Assembly (NCBI GenBank): GCA_028826165.1
Contig: JAPDFW010000103.1
Span: 124,001-188,000, forward strand
DNA length: 64,000 nt
Direction of reading: 5' to 3'
Source of the DNA: Anaeramoeba ignava
Taxonomy: Eukaryota > Metamonada > Anaeramoebidae
The notes beneath the pieces are model-generated. The model was not told where the DNA came from, ran no database searches, and was given only the letters and a program-made list of their open reading frames with translations. Position 1 is the first letter of the stretch; the number at the start of each line of letters is the position of its first letter. The position numbers and the translations under genes are program-made. Positions 1 to 10,732 of the stretch are shown here, one piece after another.

Positions 1-9
1 TTTTGTTTT

Positions 10-3000
10 TTAAACTAATTTTTTAAGAGAATCTTTAAGATGATCTTTTGGTGTTTTTCCATCTCTTTCATCTTTCAAATTAAAATCAACTTTGGCTTCT
101 TTCAATAAATTAATCATTTCTTCTGTTATTGAAGGATTCTTGCAAAGTAAATGTAATAATGAAGTCTAAAATAAGGTTATAAAAAATTTTTTATTATTTG
201 AATTGAATTGAATTAAAAATTTTATCATTTTACTGCCTATTTTTTAATCCAAGTTAAAAGAAAAAATTTAATATAAAGTTTGTTTTGATTTGATTTTTGG
301 ATTACTTTCTAATAAATCCAAAATTTATTTAAGAAAAAATAATTTGGAATTTTTTATTAATTTATTTACATCCTATTTCATAAATTATTTAATATTTCAT
401 TAATTAATTCCCAAAAAAAATTTATAAATAATTACTTCCTGTTTATCATTTTCCAAAAAAAAAAAATAATTCCAAATTTTAATCAATGAAAATGGAATAA
501 TTTTACTTTCTATCAAAAAGAAAATATTTAGAAAGAAAACTTTTAAAAAAGAGAAAAAAATAAATCTTATTTACTCCCTAATAAATAAAATTAATCATTT
601 AAATTGGAAAAAAAAAAAGTAAAATATTTTTCAAATTGTTTACAGTCTATTAATTTATTTAGATAAATTCCATCAATAAAAAAAAGATTTTGGAATTATT
701 TAAAATTTTTTTTTTACTTTTTGTAAATTTAAATCAATTTCTTTTTCAATTAAAATTCTAATAATATCTGTTGTGATTGATTTATTTTTGCATAAACAAT
801 GAAGTGGAGACCACTAAATAATGTAAAAAAAAAACAAAGGAAAAAAAGAATTTGGATTATTCCTTTTTTGTGATTATTTCTCTCTTTTTTTTACATGCTA
901 TTTTTCAAATTTACTAAATCAAAACCATTTTGATTTGAAAAGAATTCATTGAAATTTTTTACAATCTGTTTAAACATTATGAGATTTTTCACAATTCTTT
1001 TCAAATAATAGAATAAATTTACCATCTATTTTGATTTCAAAGTGAGAAAAAAAAGTTTATTCTTGTATCTTCAAATTTCGGATATATTTTTTTTTAATTC
1101 ATTATCATATTTACTGTCTGTTTTGATTTGGATTTTAAATTTAAAAAAAAAACTATTTTGTTTTTTGTTTAATAGAAATGGAAAAATTACACACTATAAA
1201 TTTGATTATTTAATTTAGATCTCGAAAATGAAAATCAAAAATGTATTTACAGCCTATTTCAAATTATGTGTATTTCTTTAACAATAAACAAAAAAATTCA
1301 GAAATTTAATTTACTCTCTTTTCATCAACAAAAAATTACTAAATTTCTTTCTCTTTTTTCCAGAAATTTATTATTTACTTCCTATTTAAAAAAAATGTAA
1401 ACAAAATTAGAAATTTTTCTAAATTAAATTGATTCATTTTCCTTACAAGCTATAATTTTGAAACAACAAAGAAGAAGAAGAAGAAGAAGAAATTGTTTAT
1501 TCAATTTTGATTTATCAAATTTTATAATAATTTACTCTCTATTTTGATTTTAAATGATAAAATTATCATTTTGTTTTATGAATTTTGATGTTTTTTTTTT
1601 GTTGATTTAGAAAGTTTACATATTGAATATGGAAATCAGCTCCTTTATCAAATAATAATTGAACCATATCTTTAGTAATTGATGTATTTTCACATAAATC
1701 ATGTAAAGGTGTCCACTTTTTGTTTTTTGTTTTAAAAAAAAATAAATAAAAATAGATTCATTTTTAATTATATATTATTTACATCCTAAATTAAAACAAA
1801 ATTTATAATCAATATATTAAAAAAGAGAAAACAGGAAGAGAAATGTTTTTGTTTTTACAAACTTTTATTGTAAAATTTTTATTATTAAAACTTGAAATCT
1901 TCCTAGATAATATTTTTTTTAGGAAAAACAAAATTATTTACAAACTAATTCAAGAAAAATAAAATTTTCTAAATCTTTATCAATTTTTCTTTGATATCTT
2001 TACATTCTATTCCAATATTTCAATTAAAATAAAAAACGAAAAAAAAACAAAAATGAATATTTTACTTCCTATATTTATTTACAAATAAAAAATCAATAAT
2101 TTTTGTGGAAAATAATAAGCTTTAAATTGATATTAACCATCTATTTTTTTAATAATAATAAATTTTAAAAATTCTCTTTTTTTTAGAATTGACAATTTTC
2201 TCTTGTTTTTACTCTCTTGAATTTAAAAATTTTTCAATAAAAAATAGATTGATGTTTTTTGTTAGGAATTTTTATACTGGCTAAAAATTTAGGAAAGGAA
2301 GTTTTAGTTATATTTTTTTCTAAGAAAAAATGAAAATGAAAATGAAAATTATTTACTTCCTATTTAATTTCGAGAGAAAAATGAGAATAAATCTAATTTT
2401 AAAATGATATTAATATGTTTACCCACTAAATCCAAATAAAATTAAATATTTACTATTATTTGATTTTTATGTTTATTTTACATGCTATGATTTAATGATT
2501 TAACCATTTAAAAAATAAAAAATTGATCCACATTTTCAAAATTAAATTTAACTTACAGCCTGATTTATATATATTTATTATTTAGATTAAATTTATAAAT
2601 TTGTTATATTTTTTTTTTTGATAATGTTTACTCTCTATTATTTTTTTTTATAATATTTAAATCATTTTTTTTCTTTCAACAAAATCAATCAAAACTTACT
2701 CCATCCAATTTAAAATTTGCTCCATTATCAACCAATAATTTAATCACATCAAATGTAATTGATTGATTTCTACATAAATAATGAACTGGTGACCACTTTT
2801 TGAAAATGAATGTTTTGATGAAATGATAATATTTAAATAAATTTTCGAAATTTAACTTCCTTTTTCTTTTTTAATAAAAAAAAATGGATCACTTTCTAAA
2901 TTTTAAATTTAATTTTCAATTTAAATTTAATTGTGCTTTTTTTTTTCTTGGATTAAATATATAAATATTAATTTTACATACTATTTCCAAAGAACAAAAT

Positions 3001-3669
3001 TTTTAAGGAAAACAAAATAAACCTTTTTTATAAATTCTTTTTTTACATTCTAATCAAAAAAAAAATTTTTATTATTAATATTATTATTAAATTCCTGTTT
3101 AATTTATGTATAATTTTTTACATTTTGTTGATTCCAATCAACTCCTTCTTTAATAAAATGATTAAAAAGATCCATATCAATTGGTTTGATTGTTGCGAAA
3201 TGATGTAATAAAGTTCCTCCCTAATTTAGATTGATTTTTAAAATCTGGGAATTGATTTATCTTTTGGAAATTAAAAATTCAAACCTCATTATTCTTCTAA
3301 AAGGAATAATTTTTTAAAAAAGAAAAAATAATAATAAAGAATGAAAAATTTTGAAAAAATACTAAATATAAAAGGTAAAAGAAATTACTGTATCTGATTT
3401 TTCAAATAACTCTTCTAAAATTTTTAATTTCTCTTCAAGAGTTTTAGCTTCATTAATTTGGGGTTGTTGAATTTCAATAGCTAATTTAAAAGAAATTTCA
3501 AAAAAAAATGATTTTAAATTAATAAAAAAAATTCACTATTCAAATAATTTTCTTTTTAGTTTTGTTTTTTTCACTTGAATCAATTATAATATTTTGATTA
3601 TTTTCTTGATTTTCTTGATTTTTCTTGATTATTTTCTTGATTATTTTGATTTGATTGTTTTTGACCCAT
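10..3669 (-). CDS. Ankyrin-repeat protein with single-codon microexon arrays (paralog 1)
   Basis: Unnamed ankyrin protein, likely a protein-binding scaffold. Long exons are 3575-3669 (Gln/Asn-rich start, MGQKQSN, possibly N-myristoylated), 3389-3480, a 12-nt exon 3285-3296 (KNNE), then ankyrin exons 3122-3220, 2700-2795, 1620-1715, 718-813 and 10-165 (stop 10-12). Each middle ankyrin exon is exactly 96 nt, phase 0, and starts with W followed by [ST]P[LV]HxLC. Between the five ankyrin exons lie 4, 13, 10 and 7 candidate 3-nt exons (separate entries). Phases agree at all later junctions. Exon 1 has one base too many: its frame hits AAA-TAA at 3598-3603 before a good donor at 3573-3574, so there is a frameshift, a consensus error or an early break. 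A paralog follows at 3752-8809. The ankyrin fold is certain; inclusion of every microexon in the mRNA is inference. Confidence 0.72.
166..717 (-). other. Microexon array, gene 1, ankyrin exon 4 to 5 (7 single-codon sites)
   Basis: Seven AG|NNN|GTA sites lie at 644-646, 575-577, 507-509, 436-438, 370-372, 306-308 and 234-236. In transcript order they encode T-G-K-E-D-K-A. Introns between them are about 60-71 nt and AT-only in appearance. The array joins exon 718-813 (ending ..LNLQK) to exon 10-165 (starting TSLLHLLC), phase 0 throughout. Confidence 0.68.
814..1619 (-). other. Microexon array, gene 1, ankyrin exon 3 to 4 (10 single-codon sites)
   Basis: Sites are at 1536-1538, 1447-1449, 1379-1381, 1315-1317, 1251-1253, 1191-1193, 1115-1117, 1023-1025, 963-965 and 895-897, encoding R-L-E-R-A-C-T-M-I-H in order. 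Each is preceded by TAG, CAG or AAG and followed by GTA. A (GAA)n tract sits in one intron near 1470-1490. The array joins ..HIQY to WSPLHCLC. Confidence 0.68.
1716..2699 (-). other. Microexon array, gene 1, ankyrin exon 2 to 3 (13 single-codon sites)
   Basis: Sites are at 2632-2634, 2557-2559, 2482-2484, 2423-2425, 2357-2359, 2278-2280, 2213-2215, 2138-2140, 2066-2068, 2004-2006, 1942-1944, 1859-1861 and 1783-1785, encoding R-A-H-W-E-P-R-M-E-N-F-F-D. Donors are GTAAA-like except GTATAA after 2278 and GTTAAT after 2138. The array joins ..FKLDG to WTPLHDLC. Confidence 0.68.
2796..3121 (-). other. Microexon array, gene 1, ankyrin exon 1 to 2 (4 single-codon sites)
   Basis: Sites are at 3047-3049, 2978-2980, 2893-2895 and 2857-2859, encoding N-Y-K-E. 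The last two have weaker donors (GTGATC, GTTAAA) and lie only about 33 nt apart, so they are the least certain of the set. The array joins ..WNQQN to WSPVHYLC. Confidence 0.55.
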
Positions 3670-3751
3670 TTTAAAAATTTAAAAAAAAATGAAAAAAATG
3701 ATTTTCTTTTCAAATTTTTTCAAATTTTTATTTAAATTTTTATTTAAATTT

Positions 3752-6700
3752 TTAAAATAATTTTTTCAAAGAATCTTCAAGTAAATCTTTTGGTGTTGTT
3801 CCTTGTGGACATTTTTGACCTCCAAGAAAAGATTCATAATCAATTTTTAAATTAAAATCTGCAAATGTTCCTTTCAATATATTAATCATTTCTTCTGTTA
3901 TTGAAGGATTCTTGCAAAGTAAATGCAATGGACTCCACTAAAAAAAGAATATATTTATATTTTTTTTGATATTTCAAATCAAAATTATAAAAAAAAATAT
4001 TTTGGAATTTACATACTTTTTTTTTTTAATCCAAAAAAAAAATATAATAAAAATAATTATTTTTTTTTGATAAGAATCATTTTAATTATCATTAAAATTT
4101 TTACTTTCTAATTTATTTAATATTTAAAATAAAATAAAACAGAACAATATTCTTTTTGCTTCCAAAATTTACATCCTATTTTATTTAAATTTTTAATTAG
4201 ATTTTTTAATTAAATTTCTTAATAATATTATTTACTCCCTGTTTTGTAATAAAAATTAAAAATTCCAATAAAAAAATCAAAATTAAAATCAAAATGAATT
4301 TACATCCTAATTAAATTTTTTTTTTGGAAAGGAAAAAAAAACAATAAGATTAGATAATGATTAAAATTCTTTTTTAATTTTTGAAGAAAGAAGAGAAAAT
4401 TTATTTACATACTAAATTAAATTAAATTAATGAAAATATTCATATCTTTATAATTTTTATTAATATAATTTTACTTCCTAATAAATTTATACATTTCCAA
4501 ATAAATATTTCTCTCTCTCTTTTTATTTTTTTACAATCTAATTAAGAAAATAAATAGAGAATTTTTTTTAAATTTGAAAAAGAAATACAAATATAAATAA
4601 TAATTTACTTTTTGCAGATTAAAATTAACTCCTTTATTAACCAATATTCTAATCATATCTGCTGTAATTGATTTATTTTTACATAAACAATGGAGTGGAG
4701 AATACTATAATAATAATCATAATAATAATAATAAAGTTTTTTTTTGTATCAAACAGATAAAAAGAAATAATTTTGATAATTTACATACTTTTTGTTTTTT
4801 GGAAAAAAAAATAATATGAAAAATTGATTAGAAATTAGAAAAAAGAAAATTGAAAAAGAAAAAAAGATTTAGATTTTACTCTCTATTGATTTATTCAAAA
4901 AAATTTACAAAGAAAATAATTTTGTTTAAATTAATTAATATTTTTTGGATCAAAATTTACTGCCTGTTTTATTTTTATGTGAGGAGATTTATTTGATTTT
5001 AATTTTTGAAAAATTTATTTACTTGCTTTTTGTTTTAATAAAAATAAAAATAATAAAAATAAAAATTGAATTAAAATTATTTTTAATTACAGGCTAATGG
5101 AGACAATGATATATATTTTTATTTAATAAATTAGTTTATTTATTTAATTTATTAAATTACCCACTATTTTAGATTAGAAAAATAGAAATATGAAAATAAT
5201 TTTGAATGGAGTAAAATTAATGATTTACGATCTATTTTATTATTTTGATTTTTTTTTTAGATTTTGAGAAAACATGAAAAAGAATTTTTGAATAAAATTA
5301 ATAATATTTACTGTCTAAAATTTTTAGATATTTATTTTATTTATTAAGTAATTAATTTTTCTTTTTAAAAATTAAATTAAATTAATCTACCCACTAAATA
5401 ACATTATTAAAATTAAGATTAAGATTAAGATTAAGATTAAAATTAAAATTTACTTTCTATTTAAAAAGGTAATAAAAAAAAATCGTTTTAATTTTCTTTT
5501 TTTTTTTTCTAATATTTTTTTTTACTTTTTGAATATGAAAATCTGCTCCATTATCAAGTAGTATTTGGATCATTTCTTTTGTAATTGATTCGTTTTCACA
5601 TAAATCATGTATAGGAGTATACTTCGTTTTTTTTTTTAAAAAAAAAGCAACAAATGAAAAATTAATCAAAAAAAATAGAATTTCATTTATATTTTTTTTT
5701 ACATCCTAAAATATTGTTTTTGAAATTGATTTTGTTTCAATGAAATCACCAAATAAAACAAAAATATTCTTACATACTATATCAAATTATTTTTATTCAT
5801 TTAAAATCTTCAATTTAATTATTATTAAAAAAAAAGGTTTATGGTTTACTCTCTAATTAGATTAAATTATGAAACAATATTTTTTGTTTTGTTAATTTTT
5901 TTTTCAAAAAAAGAAAGAAGAATTCATAAGATAATTACGTACTGTGTTTAATAATTTTTTTTTATAGATTAATCAAGAATTATTCTTATAAATTAAATTT
6001 TACATCCTAATTTCCAAATTTTTTTTTCCAAATTAAAAAATGAGGATAATCATTTTTTTAGATAAAAGAAGTATATTTTTTTTACATCCTAATTTTTTTA
6101 TAATAATTTAAATTTATAAACAGAAAAAAAAAGTACATTTAAAGTTAAGAACAGAAAAATGGTTTACAGTCTGTTTTTGTTTGCTTTTTTTATTTTTCTA
6201 AAACTAAAAAGAAAATTGACTTTTTTACTTTCTGTGTTATATTTATTTTTCACTTATAAATTAGATATTAAATTGTTATTTATTTATAAACTTGTTTACA
6301 GCCTAATTTTAATTCAAAAAAAAATGGAATTTATTTTAATAATAATAATAATAATTCAAATTATTTACATTCTATTGATAAATGAATATTTTATCATTTA
6401 TTTTTCAATAACAAAACAAAATAATCCTTTATATTAATATTTTACAGCCTGTTATTTTTCAATAATAAAAAATGATGTGAATTTTCAAAGCTAAAAAACA
6501 ACAACAACAACAAATTTTATATCAATATATTTTACATCCTAATAATATTTATGTATTCAAAATGAATTTTTAAATGAAAGATTATGATTTGCTTTTAAAA
6601 TGATTACTTTCTTTTATAATTATTATAAATAATAAGATTAAATATAAATTGTTTTTCAAGTGTTATTTGAAAAATAATCAATAAAATAGAACATACTCCA

Positions 6701-8809
6701 CTTAGTTTAAAATTAGCACCAATTTCAATTAATAATTTAATCATTTCAAATCTGATTGATTTGTTTCTACATAAATAATGGACTGGAGAGCACTTTTAAA
6801 ATGTTAAAAAAATATTTTTATAAACTAATCAACTTATATAAAATATGTAACAATTTTTCATTTACCTTTTTTATAATTTAAACAAAATTAATACAAAATT
6901 AATACAAGAAAAAAATGAAATTACATTCTAAAAACAACAAAAAAAAACAATATAAATATAAATAGGTAATTTATTTAATTAATTAATTAGGGAATTATTT
7001 ACAAACTATTTTAAAATTATTTTTTAAGAGGATAAATAATGAGAATCAAATTAAATTAAATCAAATTAAATCAAATTAAATCAAATTAAATTAAATCAAA
7101 TCAAATTATTTAAATTAAATTAAAATTAAATTAAATCAAATTAAAATTAAATTAAATCAAATCAATTATTTAAATTAAATCAAATTAAATTAAATCAAAT
7201 TAAATTAAATTACATCAAATTAAATTAAAATCAAATCAAATTAAATCAAATCAAATTAAATTAAATTAAATTAAATTAAATTAAATCAAATTAAATCAAA
7301 TTAAATCAAATTAAATGAAATTAAATTAAATTAAATTAAATCAAATCAAAATTAAATTAAATTAAATCAAATTAAATTAAATTAAATTAAATTAAATCAA
7401 ATCAAATTAAATCAAATTAAATTAAATTAAATTAAATCAAATCAAATTAAATTAAATTAAATCAAATTAAATTAAATCAAATTGAATTAAATTAAATCAA
7501 ATTAAATTAAATATTTCTCTTTTTTAAATTACATCCTAATAAATTTGGAATATTTTTTAATAAATAATAAAAAATTTAAAAAACCAATTTTTACATCTTG
7601 TTTATTCCATTGATTTTTCTTTTTCAAAAATATATGGAACAATTGGAAATCAATTGGTTCTTGTTTCGAAAAAAAATGGAGTAATGTATCCTTTTTTTAA
7701 ATAAAAAGGAATTTTTGAATTTTTGGATTTTTGGATTTGAAAGTAAAAATGAAAAACCTTTTTCGACTAATAAAAATAATGAAAGAATTAGAAAATTGAA
7801 AAATTTGTTAATCAAATTTGATATTTACAGTTTTTGATTTTTGGTATTCCTCTTTTAATTTTGACATTCTTTCTTTTCTTTTTTTTTTTAAATTTTCTAA
7901 AAAAAAATATTATCAAAATTATTTAACTAATCAACTTGGTTAAAAATTAAAAATTAATCTTATTAAGTTTACTTTTCTTTGCTTTGATTTTTGTTTCAAT
8001 TTCTATTTGATTTTGATTGATTTCAATAAAATAAGAAGAATAAAAAGATAAAGGATATTAAATTTAAAAATTACCTTTTTGATTTAAACCTAAAACTTCT
8101 AAAGCTTCAATACCTTTGCTGTAAAGTTGTTTCTCTTGTTGAAATAAAATCATTGTTGAAATGATTGAATCAGATCCAAAATTTTGTTCAATTTGTTTTT
8201 TTATTTCTAATTTAATTTTCATTAACCAAAAAAAAAAAGCAAAAAAATTTTTTAATTTTAAATAAAATGGGATAATTAAGATTTTTACCATTTTCGTTTC
8301 CAATATTAATTATTGTTAAAAAAGATTGATATTGAAGAGGGTATTTGCGAGGAAAATTATTCATTGCTTTTAAAAGTAATTCAATTGCATTTGAAGTTAT
8401 GAGATCTAATGTATTTTCAACTATAATTTTAATTATTTGATGAGGAAAAAAAAAGAAACAAATTTTCTTTTCCTTTTTCTTTCTTTTTTTCGTTACTTTT
8501 TTTGGTTTCACTAAATTTTCTTAAAGCAAAACAAGAATTTTCTTGAATAAATTCATCTGTTGGAAAAGATTTCATAAATTCAAGAATCATTGGAATATCA
8601 ATTTGGATCGGTTCATTTATTTTTCCTTTAAATGTTTTTTTTTTGAATTTTAAAAAATTTCGATTAAAAAATACAATTTTAATTTCCAAATGAACCCCTT
8701 TTTTACCTTTATCTTTTTCTTCAATTAAATTGCGAAGCTTTTGTAAATAATTTTTTGTATTATTTGTTATTTGATTAGTTTCTAAATTGTCTTTTTCTTT
8801 ATCACTCAT
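3752..8809 (-). CDS. ARM/HEAT-like plus ankyrin-repeat protein with microexon arrays (paralog 2)
   Basis: Exons 8707-8809, 8512-8625, 8289-8420, 8075-8206, 7973-8002, 7829-7896 and a 9-nt exon 7758-7766 encode an armadillo-type segment (CFALRKFIENTLDLI.., [10 protein letters not shown]) followed by a Lys-rich helix. The ankyrin exons are 7595-7690, 6697-6792, 5526-5621, 4609-4704 and 3752-3937 (stop 3752-3754). Splice phase is consistent at every junction, which ties the ARM part to the ankyrin part. Ankyrin exons two to four are 96 nt and share the form [YCW][ST]P[LIV]HxLCxN. Between ankyrin exons lie 3 single-codon sites plus one zero-length site, then 13, 10 and 8 single-codon sites. The C-terminal exon carries a short insertion relative to paralog 1 and ends ..DSLKKLF. 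The ARM N-terminus is absent from paralog 1. Probably a scaffold protein; no function is recognised. Confidence 0.72.
3938..4608 (-). other. Microexon array, gene 2, ankyrin exon 4 to 5 (8 single-codon sites)
   Basis: Sites are at 4535-4537, 4475-4477, 4409-4411, 4304-4306, 4236-4238, 4173-4175, 4105-4107 and 4013-4015, encoding I-E-Y-D-G-D-K-Y. The array joins ..FNLQK to WSPLHLLC. The D-K pair near the end aligns with D-K in the equivalent seven-site array of paralog 1. Confidence 0.68.
4705..5525 (-). other. Microexon array, gene 2, ankyrin exon 3 to 4 (10 single-codon sites)
   Basis: Sites are at 5454-5456, 5391-5393, 5312-5314, 5229-5231, 5161-5163, 5091-5093, 5023-5025, 4961-4963, 4880-4882 and 4785-4787, encoding K-W-T-I-W-P-Q-A-R-Y. 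All have AG before and GTA after. The array joins ..FHIQK to YSPLHCLC. Confidence 0.7.
5622..6696 (-). other. Microexon array, gene 2, ankyrin exon 2 to 3 (13 single-codon sites)
   Basis: Sites are at 6608-6610, 6536-6538, 6446-6448, 6369-6371, 6300-6302, 6229-6231, 6168-6170, 6086-6088, 6004-6006, 5939-5941, 5850-5852, 5774-5776 and 5703-5705, encoding K-D-A-N-A-K-T-D-D-Y-R-Y-D. There are thirteen sites, as in the equivalent array of paralog 1. The array joins ..FKLSG to YTPIHDLC. Confidence 0.7.
6793..7594 (-). other. Microexon array, gene 2, ankyrin exon 1 to 2 (3 single-codon sites plus one zero-length site)
   Basis: Single-codon sites are at 7533-7535, 7003-7005 and 6925-6927, encoding D-F-N. 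A fourth site, at the normal spacing, is AG|GTAAAT with nothing between acceptor and donor (junction 6865/6866). With D-F-N included, the loop ..WNKQD to CSPVHYLC has the canonical ankyrin length. One intron is swollen by a 470-bp tandem repeat. Confidence 0.6.
7045..7512. repeat. Tandem repeat AAATTAAATC-type inside a microexon-array intron
   Basis: About 470 bp of interleaved TTAAA and TCAAA units. It lies between the D and F single-codon sites of paralog 2 and makes that intron about 530 nt instead of about 65. Confidence 0.9.
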
Positions 8810-10732
8810 TCTTTTTTTTCTGAATAATTTAATAACAAAAAAATTTTTTTTTCTATTATGAAAATATTTTATTTAATTAATTTAGAGTTAAATTTCGATT
8901 TTTGATTGCGATTTTCTGTTTAAATTAGGATTTACTTTTAAATGGAAAAAAAAATGAAAAATAAAAATTTTTTTTTCAAAATAAATTAATTTAAGATTTG
9001 TTAATCATTTACTTTTATTCCAAATTTTATTAAAATTATTATTCAATTGATTATTAAATTATTATTCCAATTTTCATTCCAATTTTCATTCCAATTTTAA
9101 TTCCAATTTTAATTCCAATTTTTTTTTTGATTTATTTAAATTAAATTTATTATTAAATTAATTATTAAATTGATTATTAAATTTATTATTAAATTGATTA
9201 TTAAATTAATTATTAAATTGATTATTAAATTGATTATTAAATTGATTATTAAATTTTAATTCCAATTTTAATTCCAATTTTAATTCCACTTTTTGATTTA
9301 TTTAAATTAAATTTATTATTAAAATTGATTATTAAATTGATTATTAAATTGATTATTAAATTGATTATTAAATTGATTATTAAATTAATTATTAAATTAA
9401 TTATTAAATTGATTATTAAATTTTAATTCCAATTTTAATTCCAATTTTAATTCCACTTTTTGATTTATTTATATTAAAATTTATTAAATTAAATTGATTA
9501 TTAAATTGATTATTCAATTGATTATTAAAATTATTATTAAATTGATTATTAAATTTTAATTCCAATTTTAATTCCAATTTTAATTCCACTTTTTGATTTA
9601 TTTAAATTAAATTTATTATTAAATTGATTATTAAATTGATTATTAAATTTATTATTAAATTGATTATTAAATTTATTATTAAATTAATTATTAAATTAAT
9701 TATTAAAATTATTATTAAATTGATTATTAAATTTTAATTCCAATTTTCATTCCAATTTTAATTCCACTTTTTGATTTATTTATATTAAATTTATTATTAA
9801 ATTAATTATTAAAATTATTATTAAATTGATTATTAAATTGATTATTAAATTAATTATTAAAATTATTATTAAATTGATTATTAAATTTATTATTAAATTA
9901 ATTATTAAATTTATTATTAAATTTTAATTCCAATTTTAATTCCACTTTTTGATTTATTTAAATTAAATTGATTATTAAATTGATTATTAAATTGATTATT
10001 AAATTTATTATTAAATTGATTATTAAATTTATTATTAAATTGATTATTAAATTAATTATTAAAATTTTTGATCAAATTTTTGATCAAATTTTTATTAAAT
10101 TGATTATTAAATTTATTATTAAATTGATTAAAAAAATAATTGTTAAATTGATTATAGTATTAATTATTAAATTTATTATTAAATTAAATGATAAATTTTT
10201 TGATGAGTTGTTTAATTAAAAAAGGAGAAAAAATATTTTTTTTTCGCATTTTTGGATTTATTTATTTATTTTTAATTAAACAAGATCAAGATCAATTAAA
10301 AATTAAAATTAAATTAAAAATAAAACCCTTTTCTCTTTTTTTAAAAAATTAATAAAAATTAATAAAAAAGAATAAAAAAGAATAAAAAGAATTTGTTATT
10401 TAATTTTGATTATTAAGAAAAAAATTTTTTTGCTTTTTTTTATTTATTTAAAATAATAATAATAACTTTCTTTCAAATTAAAATTAAAAAAAATTAAATT
10501 AAAAAAAATTAAAAATAAATTAATTAAAAGGGATTTAAAAGAAAAATTAAATTGAGATGGTAAAAAAAACGAATAAGAAGAGATAAAGAAGAGAAATAAA
10601 AATTTAAAACAAAAAACAAAACAAAAAAAAATTTTTTTTCTTTTTTCTTTTTAATTTTTAATTTATTTTTTTTAATTAAGTTTTCTTTTGTTGTTTTTAA
10701 AATTTAAAAATTTCATTTTTCACTTTTGAAAA
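8810..10732. repeat. Intergenic tandem repeats between divergent genes
   Basis: The core, about 9030-10190, is built of 12-mers of the type ATTATTAAATTG with variants. It is interrupted by blocks reading TTTTAATTCCAATTTTAATT followed by CCACTTTTTGATTTATTTA at about 9288, 9457, 9588, 9767 and 9947, which gives a higher-order unit of roughly 130-180 bp. The rest is AT-rich spacer. I see no gene here; the promoters of the minus-strand ankyrin gene and the plus-strand beta-helix gene must lie at its two edges. Confidence 0.9.

Noticed and set aside
3094-3096. A fifth site AG-GAA-TT in the first array of ankyrin paralog 1
   Set aside because: It lacks the GT donor and lies only about 25 nt from the neighbouring exon, too short for an intron.
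5457-6437. Short open frames of 70-92 codons in the ankyrin region
   Set aside because: The minus one is an ankyrin exon with read-through into introns; the plus one is intron and microexon DNA read on the wrong strand.
166-7594. CRISPR-like array (regular spacing of short motifs)
   Set aside because: No conserved repeat longer than the splice-site consensus; the eukaryotic intron context and ankyrin frame explain the spacing.
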